DNA of 19,241 bases, from NCBI GenBank assembly GCA_016214105.1, contig JACRPD010000058.1:1-19241 (forward strand), in the 5' to 3' direction. Both the position numbers and the translations under genes were made by a program. The notes beneath the pieces are model-generated. The model was not told where the DNA came from. It ran no database searches and saw nothing but the letters and a program-made list of their open reading frames with translations. This stretch comes from Candidatus Magasanikiibacteriota bacterium (GTDB lineage: Bacteria; Patescibacteriota; Patescibacteriia; Magasanikbacterales; UBA922). Below are positions 17,601-19,241 of this stretch, piece after piece (position 1 is the stretch's first letter; every line of letters begins with the position of its first letter).

Positions 17601-17641
17601 AAGACGATATCCCCAACGAAAAATGCGTTAAAGTGAGTTAA
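5627..17641 (+). CDS. Giant secreted multidomain surface protein with N-terminal pilin module
   Basis: The product has 4004 residues. In order: a signal peptide (1-32, ending GQALA); a two-helix VirB2/TrbC-like module (about 62-127, loop AGEEEKILTAKK); an Ig-like Big_5-type domain (about 183-310); a small Cys cluster (437-456); three IPT/TIG-like domains opening near 458, 695 and 807; Big_5-like domains near 991-1132, 1458-1588 and 2049-2265; three related 'WEW' domains (motif at 1189, 1636, 2295); DUF4215-like Cys repeats, opening CGNG/CGDG or similar, at C1682, C1730, C1771, C1835, C1929, C2932, C3160, C3195, C3357, C3513 and C3569; a pseudopilin-like segment (2772-2892); and a DUF2135-like C-terminal domain (about 3795-3985). 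No enzyme motif was recognised. Topology puts nearly everything outside the cell. A stalk or adhesin used in contact with a host cell is a reasonable guess, not shown. The ATG at 5627 follows an element hairpin and has no proper ribosome site. The frame has no break across 12 kb, arguing for selection. A TSP3 gene follows after 4 nt. Confidence 0.88.
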   Translation: MFFPLKRKKILLIGLGSIFLLGVFVVAGQALAQNADLNFGLKPVAEGTGLGGQDIRITIAKIIRAVLGLLGIIALGVMLYGGFMYMTSAGEEEKILTAKKALTNGVIGLVIILSSLALVQFILNKLGEATGMFDTTTQQACLDDEYALLHPELCQPVEFGDFCTQYPSNQFCCKDDTVFYAKSITPVTDNTGMHNVAVRALFNKNIKLSDAAKVFGINLGGQDISNKFDYEFLGDNKSGSQIGVQANYKDGNETCEDGTPCLNGGEYQVAVANNLESQDGLPITEKTSCGDFPLNAKFKTPDAGDKIKDEITPVLSPIKINGSTEADQALKPGKVYAMETNVTDNSGFGYLNFKINKEIAGGNKEQIFSFYDGPTVKHGSDAPEANPYQFIYPLLTAKNPDQLTHYFLEVEAWDIDSNSAKTKISYVLGEQKGTGDTCSADWECDSSQCSNGVCVAQPKILDVYPLNGAAGNWITIVGNYFGDDEGKIEFAYDDNNDGKVDDTDTWQKAFPVDCEGEDIWTDNWAIIGAPSDKDLPLGSKSAIRLTRFDSTVEQLLIDYTIDNFGPKPGGDGLFEKNNIKRPGLCSVKTVGEGKIPAGATFGPPGAAVKALGDALGTGVNSGLFFGGVIDKQTKQLAGGLQASVASGDWTDKLITAKAPNNMANGKVAVYAKVGAESSNGVPFTIDSSSAEDKIPVIEQIDPESAAPGSLMTISGKGFGYKPGEIYLASSLSEVKSCAKNNGGAGCVQLNTTLPGECGINWTPTQVIAQVPLDAGIKNYQLILENEWEVASDGQEKFSVVFGKPAPGICKIQPNSGPAPLPAGQFLDIYGINFKNPHENYFWQSGASVKDISTWLSGDEAGEVINQEGTHISKAQIPVESGKSMQSGPIKVGVENKISKGVKYTVDNCQTANKTLADAMKASGYQCCSVEGPDAGIWKSSNYICGDEARIGGYVWRFTTGIIPILPQVMEECNEVDWNDPDKIIAFPSPVPSVLWSKGKESCLNATIALKFNVAMNETTLNGDTIKVFKCDGSDNAVDCGKKKEQAPATDFEFQYQQADHVLKIWRQPKAAQPDLDPFTWYQIELSDKIESNNSFQSATGENVKLNEKLQATKPCGVGTAYCFSFRTGNEMCTLKGAGIIPPTYTAHLLGLILDPAYPANSVPTHPLYYFLWGKGSQECIVMPVDGLGWEWGVPAEDEKWASVKKSPSFDYIDSRAEVTAKSDTGPDEAKITASLDKVAIVNEQSDFLALVGKKNGLSVATTTDVISVKALKFDDYILKNNYEIDIKYVLDDVSTSTVGFVLKKEMKAGKQVNVWVMSRYILAKSPFSQVYVLEKQYEDGVKERIFTFTAGSYIVSHKQDYAVGKTGNYQITKTAGELSLTDEKSGVVAAKKKVVIEMEPEDIISFKKANLSLGGYLSAVPPSLLYGTLEKYLVKLMAGDNFNQSITATSTLKISLSDPEVVEWWPNCNEACINSGIGFKFNVEMYKPDYDTKNFLLQECVDETCQTVSSTIVINKADSSGQYIARFSPLPGVFLEPNIWYQVTVKAGVRALGGYGKDLEKNDDDEPGKPMKADFVGKFKTKNDASPCAIDSVEVFPSSFTAWSIGQKQPYTVIPRGKPDQCAPFGQEFNPWGYGWEWGTKNPPVASVTKFKSPASPIEGCNLGCLLTGSDITKDQTPPPLCGNGKVEAGEDCDLVVVWKDSGNQEVPETVGISCTSNCLRPGNKDPDTCGDGKVDWQKGEECDPKKADTINCTKECVWTGAYEGVGSPVCGSGDVKPGVGKDCDINDPNSKIGCSDKCLHTGTNLSKGWCIGNVDKLLGNEELTKACLNTISVCGNSALETGEECEFFPGQDNMMIIRSKQDKSEVINVDNAKKYCSNSCLTLSLCGLKDNQTVKDSGLYCAAGTEGCDTNNCHQTGSSVTYSAPSLCGDGIAGIGEYKSCEVGADALQGKDENPVQLVTAIGKGAVDPISKEQKTEVNANAVSYLNQKSEFVKLNKSVGGSGDYALKCGFKEMLPYVGFKYNDCPKKDSENTSKWGVAENSCCYERSYRIEEYPIDTAGIAVGDKPICRNSYIAVKFNSYIAKDSLPGNLIIAHGHPVDYNCADTGEQDVTSLYIDAALAYDGQPFENGFWQKAWQWFKGLFARLFGTDALALKPKPSSVVWCSGAITAAPEVTYETKITKEGLAFTTSTVSVYLKTLLPENTEIAVILKGGNDGVRDVNGVGVRNPTPKPGGSKLLDKFVFKTGAEICKLKDVTVSPDKYLFTAPATSASFMATAHSTSDQLIVPISPVYNWEWDWQPQENKIFDIPFPKNSGVNTPNISIASTNLEGSLPAVASAKVTEDVSVEDNHVGKMFNGITYLQANFCQNPWPKIDFYPFEDGINYGKDKNQSGFEDGEFGGTALPTPYINYSLSYCADAGKSESEDDNLPYLKPMLNTPWQEVKLEAPSTCQFSPKIIAGSAPVAQLSTDAGAKQVGCSKDSDCPVFYNMPYANSTQVGGFSVDCNTGTFFEVLMKKDCVLYELKNGYCGKENLAPPQYGATYRSCTSATVAQDCQADEVCNDLALMSNLYKVDGNKCIAGQKSSKFEEAVFLEPDIIKQFIFFNEKNDDVIGIKIFKNEKRFSAAQWLEDQNITLIGAQNANIGGYDAVTDGSNFYINSLNIDATGKTYNNIFLLSINKNAQSDTKNVFDQLLKSLKFNINISDFGYCLANSTEMLAAEPLPLGQYKGANTPDTILASITNIKCNTNFDCRNSDGAPKNGSSGVCSNAKTKLFRDYARLPDIKTALERFEDYWKKNGGKYPELKSGTYIPAYTASKWPSWGLLAGKVGGLPLEKINKWSDCPDKNAESQTCWNAASSTFSCPFYSSVYEYTTNATGTDYKLHGPLEYFASDNQIVQEKLDPDDGIAIDTGHFTTERACQPAQVLSPFAAKCGDGLLNLGTETCEPPGKLELSDTGWVKSIINQPGKCQSSQLIGGFKKNDECWVDKECGLKWETVKNETAVSELGTGICVLRDSVLFDFEKSTVPNGLVAFACEKIPNSTKSTCNQLSTYASANKVKHQASPTIYINNHDPLQSGQLYLTGLLNNQYLRCASWGDQDWAKTKDFFKGTQATQQPASSCVGVKLGEFEEVKDCAGASQAYSLCNNKCQLEYTSCESKYECGNGIVEPGETCDDGALNNSYGNCNNTCSGKFSKYCGNNEIDKDANNKNLEFCENASNTYVVYGTGTKRTRLRVDNLSNTEQKDKWLADCKNGNPNGCELSISILSDAIDSLLKQTDSFDYCQYDQTLLCKSNNSCLAPLATYKLDVLTADFSNIDDYFSDKLINKGPCVKSAYFGTPYSKNKNFTCSWDCQNYGEYCGDGLVQSASGEDCDDKDTNNLNACNNACLWVNTTCKEKALFATSTLAINETYVEIQKNPAGTALPVSECFVNSNSGEASNGAEVCRAYGLYCKKVTFETFKGSNIYGDFSDNYCDKSFDGIKNTIYKNNPIRVECGGIYAGPAPVAPVSTAGKNTCGNGIQETYDKNGDTIVEKCDLGAQNGIACAPEYSKSCTYCSADCKEVLTKDSDEFCGNGVIDHKGATNPAGWEQCEIKDNKVINHADLEQKRQDQGSYTCTNDCKLINTCVDCGKKLIENGGAVPKIAFLNPMLGKDQAWPSMVSTISGAEENNYVSLYRDPGSTTTPFIGYTQLTTYQSGTPSKTYSIDAASMHNLFKENAGKNGLETNKLCDGQYNLHFNSKWLMITEGLSAALPESFGNSLDNYWPQIKDYGDLFVYPVNKEKEEIKNEFIYSPAVPENTFRVVVRWSDNEKNTDFMGNVYSSVFYDPPVTPSSFINILTMSPDTCNEISKNALNYWMPTNCQQAGFTFGTGQSVFVHDSVNLEKTYAQAMTIGAQTFVVNGDSHPPFAFFVEAVGDYINSFTSSPDVSVEVYTYHPGQIPDLSVYKPTQVFKINAATKSTNASSQYWHVFNLEYKNGKYEIVPIQKIKTGWCEVQDDIPNEKCVKVS

Positions 17642-17645
17642 AATT

Positions 17646-18059
17646 ATGAAAAAGTTTCTATTTATCGGAATAATTGGTATAATAACGGTGGCGCTGGGAA
17701 TCAGCGGTTGGTATTTTTTGCTACGGGATAATAAAGACAGCGATGGCGGGGTTGCGAATCAAGACGGAAAAACAGAAGCGGTGCCGATTAAGCCGCAAGT
17801 TGACGCCGGGACGTTGGAGCTGTTAAAAAAATTCGCTGACGACCAAGACCGCGATGGGATTAAAGACGCGGATGAAAAAGCGCAAGGATTAAATCCGAAC
17901 GAGTTTGATTCTGATTTTGACGGTTTGAGCGATAAATTGGAAATAGAGAAATGGAAAACCGACCCGTTGAAAAAAGATACTGATGGCGATGGGTTTGGCG
18001 ATGGAAATGAGATTATTCACGGGTACAATCCGCTGGGAGCGGGGAAATTAAGTCAATAA
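17646..18059 (+). CDS. Membrane-anchored TSP3-type calcium-loop protein
   Basis: The 137-residue product has an N-terminal membrane segment (about 3-25), probably an uncleaved anchor, then a polar linker and three Asp-rich loops of the bacterial thrombospondin type 3 kind: DQDRDGIKDADE (66-77), DSDFDGLSDKLE (88-99) and DTDGDGFGDGNE (111-122). Such loops bind calcium in known family members. The C-terminus HGYNPLGAGKLSQ is shared in form with the protein encoded at 18233. It starts 4 nt after the stop of the giant gene, so the two are almost certainly cotranscribed and perhaps translationally coupled. A structural role beside the giant protein on the cell surface is inference; the exact function is unknown. 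Confidence 0.85.
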   Translation: MKKFLFIGIIGIITVALGISGWYFLLRDNKDSDGGVANQDGKTEAVPIKPQVDAGTLELLKKFADDQDRDGIKDADEKAQGLNPNEFDSDFDGLSDKLEIEKWKTDPLKKDTDGDGFGDGNEIIHGYNPLGAGKLSQ

Positions 18060-18062
18060 AGG

Positions 18063-18204
18063 AACCCTTCTCCTCGTAGGAGAAGGGTTGGGATGAGGTC
18101 TCAGCGAGTGATAATAACTATCACTTACATAAATTAAGAATTTACAGTGTATTCTGCATTCGTTGAGACCTCACCCTGTCCCTCTCCTACTAGGAGAGGG
18201 GACC
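18063..18204. repeat. Inverted-repeat element B (REPIN/MITE-like)
   Basis: The left arm begins with a perfect 12-bp hairpin, AACCCTTCTCCT (18063-18074) with AGGAGAAGGGTT (18078-18089), loop CGT, and continues to GGTCTCAGCGAGTG (18097-18110). After a 46-nt AT-rich core, the right arm runs from CATTCGTTGAGACCTCA (18157-18173) into a second hairpin (18178-18189 with 18191-18203, one bulge). The inner 17 nt of the arms match at 15 positions as inverted repeats. Overall plan and sequence match element A, including an AACTATCA-like stretch in both cores. The first hairpin lies 3 nt after a stop codon and may also terminate transcription, though no U-run follows. Confidence 0.68.
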
Positions 18205-18232
18205 AGTTTAGAATCATTTTTATCATAACACT

Positions 18233-19042
18233 ATGTTTGACGACCAACCAACAAATAACACAGGAGTTACACCGCCGGGCAATCTGCCAATCGGAGAGCC
18301 CGATGATATGTTTGCCGAAGTGGAAAAAAGCGGCGTGGTGAATCCGGCGCCGGTTGACGCGTCAGAACCGGTCGCTCAACCACCGGCGTCCGCTCTTGGG
18401 GCGGGTATTTTGCGACCCAAACAGCCGGACAAGCCAGCGATTGATTACGGTGTTCCGTCCAGGCAGCCGTCGTCGGCCCCAATGGCAATGAACCAGCCAC
18501 AGGAAATATATAAAATAAAAGAGCCGGCGTTAACGCGTGGTTTGATTACAATTGTTATTATCCTGGTGGTTGTGGCGATTTTAGGCGGCGGTGGCTGGTG
18601 GATTTATAATTTTTTTGTTAAAACCGATAATAGTTTGAATTTAGGAACAGAAGTTCAGGCGCCATTGATTACAACCGAAGAGGCGGTGGTGGCGCCTAAC
18701 GAGGAGCAACCGATAGTGACAGTCGGAGGAGAGACAGCGAGTACGGAAACAACAGCGCCTTCAGCCGCGACCGATGTGGTAGATGATCAGATTTTGTTTG
18801 GCGAGCCGGTGGATAAAGATGGCGACAATTTAGATGATTTAAAAGAAGGTGAATTGGGAACCGACCCGGCGAATTGGGATACTGATAATGATGGATTGGG
18901 TGATGGCGATGAAATTTTAATCTGGCAAACCGATCCGCTTAATCCCGACACTGACGGCGATTCGTATTTAGACGGTGGGGAAGTGAAGAATGGCTATAAT
19001 CCAAAAGGGCCGGGGAAGATATTTGAACCGCCAAAAGAGTAG
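18233..19042 (+). CDS. TSP3-type calcium-loop membrane protein, paralog of the upstream one
   Basis: The 269-residue product has a Pro-rich cytoplasmic N-terminal part of about 100 residues including NLPIGEPDDMFAEV (17-30), a membrane helix (about 103-128), a Thr/Glu/Pro-rich spacer, and three TSP3-type loops: DKDGDNLDDLKE (194-205), DTDNDGLGDGDE (216-227) and DTDGDSYLDGGE (239-250). It ends NGYNPKGPGKIFEPPKE, like the smaller upstream paralog. The acidic N-terminal motif may be a recurring feature of CPR membrane proteins (from memory, unchecked). The start at 18233 lacks a clear ribosome site but gives a sensible protein; an overlapping frame from 18147 begins inside repeat DNA and is not credible. 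Element B separates it from the preceding gene. Function is unknown; calcium binding outside the cell is expected from the loops. Confidence 0.85.
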   Translation: MFDDQPTNNTGVTPPGNLPIGEPDDMFAEVEKSGVVNPAPVDASEPVAQPPASALGAGILRPKQPDKPAIDYGVPSRQPSSAPMAMNQPQEIYKIKEPALTRGLITIVIILVVVAILGGGGWWIYNFFVKTDNSLNLGTEVQAPLITTEEAVVAPNEEQPIVTVGGETASTETTAPSAATDVVDDQILFGEPVDKDGDNLDDLKEGELGTDPANWDTDNDGLGDGDEILIWQTDPLNPDTDGDSYLDGGEVKNGYNPKGPGKIFEPPKE

Positions 19043-19049
19043 TTGTATA

Positions 19050-19092
19050 TACCAATATACTAATGTACTAATTATACTAATGCTATACTAAT
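19050..19092. repeat. Spaced TACTAAT repeats
   Basis: TACCAAT at 19050 is followed by TACTAAT at 19058, 19066, 19075 and 19086, so five copies at 8-11-nt intervals. They fill the spacer between the TAG of the upstream gene and the ATG at 19093. Simple AT-rich spacer repeats of this sort seem common in CPR genomes, but this was not checked. No promoter with a proper -35 was recognised here. Confidence 0.6.
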
Positions 19093-19241
19093 ATGGTTGG
19101 AGGAGGGGAGTTAATATATCCGGAGTTGTCATATAAAATAACAGGCATTCTGTTTACTGCTCACAACGAAGTTGGTCCGTAGGCTCGAGAAAAACAAGCT
19201 TGCGACGTAATTGAGCGGTTGTTGCAAGAAAGTAAAATAAA
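19093..19241 (+). pseudogene. GxxExxY-family protein, N-terminal part with in-frame TAG
   Basis: From ATG 19093 the frame gives MVGGGELIYPELSYKITG and continues ILFTAHNEVGP, then a TAG at 19180-19182, then AREKQACDVIERLLQESKI to the window edge. The parts before and after the stop together resemble the N-terminal half of GxxExxY-family proteins (a small family of uncertain function, frequent in environmental bacteria). The stop sits where I would expect Tyr or Gly, so one base change (for example TAT to TAG) would explain it. The following Gln-Ala also departs from the expected Tyr of the family motif. TAG is used as a normal stop by the gene just upstream, so recoding is unlikely. A sequencing error, or restart downstream, is possible. 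The 3' end lies outside the window. Confidence 0.65.

Noticed and set aside
18147..18341. Open frame of 64 codons on the + strand overlapping the start of the 269-residue protein gene
   Set aside because: It begins inside the hairpin DNA of element B, has no family-like sequence, and runs out of frame through the start of the TSP3 gene.
19180..19182. TAG read as a sense codon (stop recoding)
   Set aside because: The gene just upstream ends in TAG at a sensible place, and other genes end in TAA or TGA, so the standard code fits better than recoding.

Overview
The window reads as part of a small-genome bacterium of the Candidate Phyla Radiation (Patescibacteria), most likely a Parcubacteria-type lineage. 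Grounds: a bS21-like protein with the CPR-style C-terminal extension; secreted proteins that begin with a two-helix VirB2/TrbC-type pilin module and continue into Ig-like and Cys-rich repeats; short membrane-anchored TSP3 calcium-loop proteins; a GxxExxY-family remnant; and spacers full of small repeats. TAA, TGA and TAG all end genes here (TGA ends the 3374-5437 gene, TAG the 18233-19042 gene), so the code is standard table 11 and the UGA-recoding CPR lineages are unlikely. The lineage is an inference from protein style, not from a marker gene.

Layout. 1-235 holds a possible gene tail, a hairpin and a promoter. 236-2353 is a housekeeping pair, lepB (signal peptidase I) and hisS, 18 nt apart. 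A strong sigma70-type promoter at 2424-2452 then drives rpsU-yqeY, a classic bacterial pairing. 3374-5437 encodes a secreted pilin-module plus Ig-like protein of about 687 residues. 5627-17641 is one uninterrupted 12-kb gene for a 4004-residue protein with a paralogous N-terminus. It is followed 4 nt later by a 137-residue TSP3 protein and, after a spacer, by a 269-residue paralog of that. The window ends in a GxxExxY-family reading frame broken by an in-frame TAG. All genes are on the + strand. No tRNA, rRNA, CRISPR array or transposase was seen, and no gap exceeds 300 nt.

How the parts may work together. The 3374-19042 block looks like a cell-surface module. Two proteins share a signal peptide and a two-helix membrane hairpin that would leave everything downstream outside the cell. 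The giant one then carries Ig-like, IPT/TIG-like, DUF4215-like, pseudopilin-like and DUF2135-like segments, which suggests a stalk or adhesin. Two small membrane-tethered Ca-loop proteins follow. LepB would be the natural processing peptidase. The attachment role is inference.

The spacers are themselves notable. Two related inverted-repeat elements (5452-5611 and 18063-18204) flank the giant-gene transcription unit, one of them carrying a nested palindrome. Other spacers hold AT-rich or TACTAAT repeats, and a repeat-like stretch sits in frame inside hisS.
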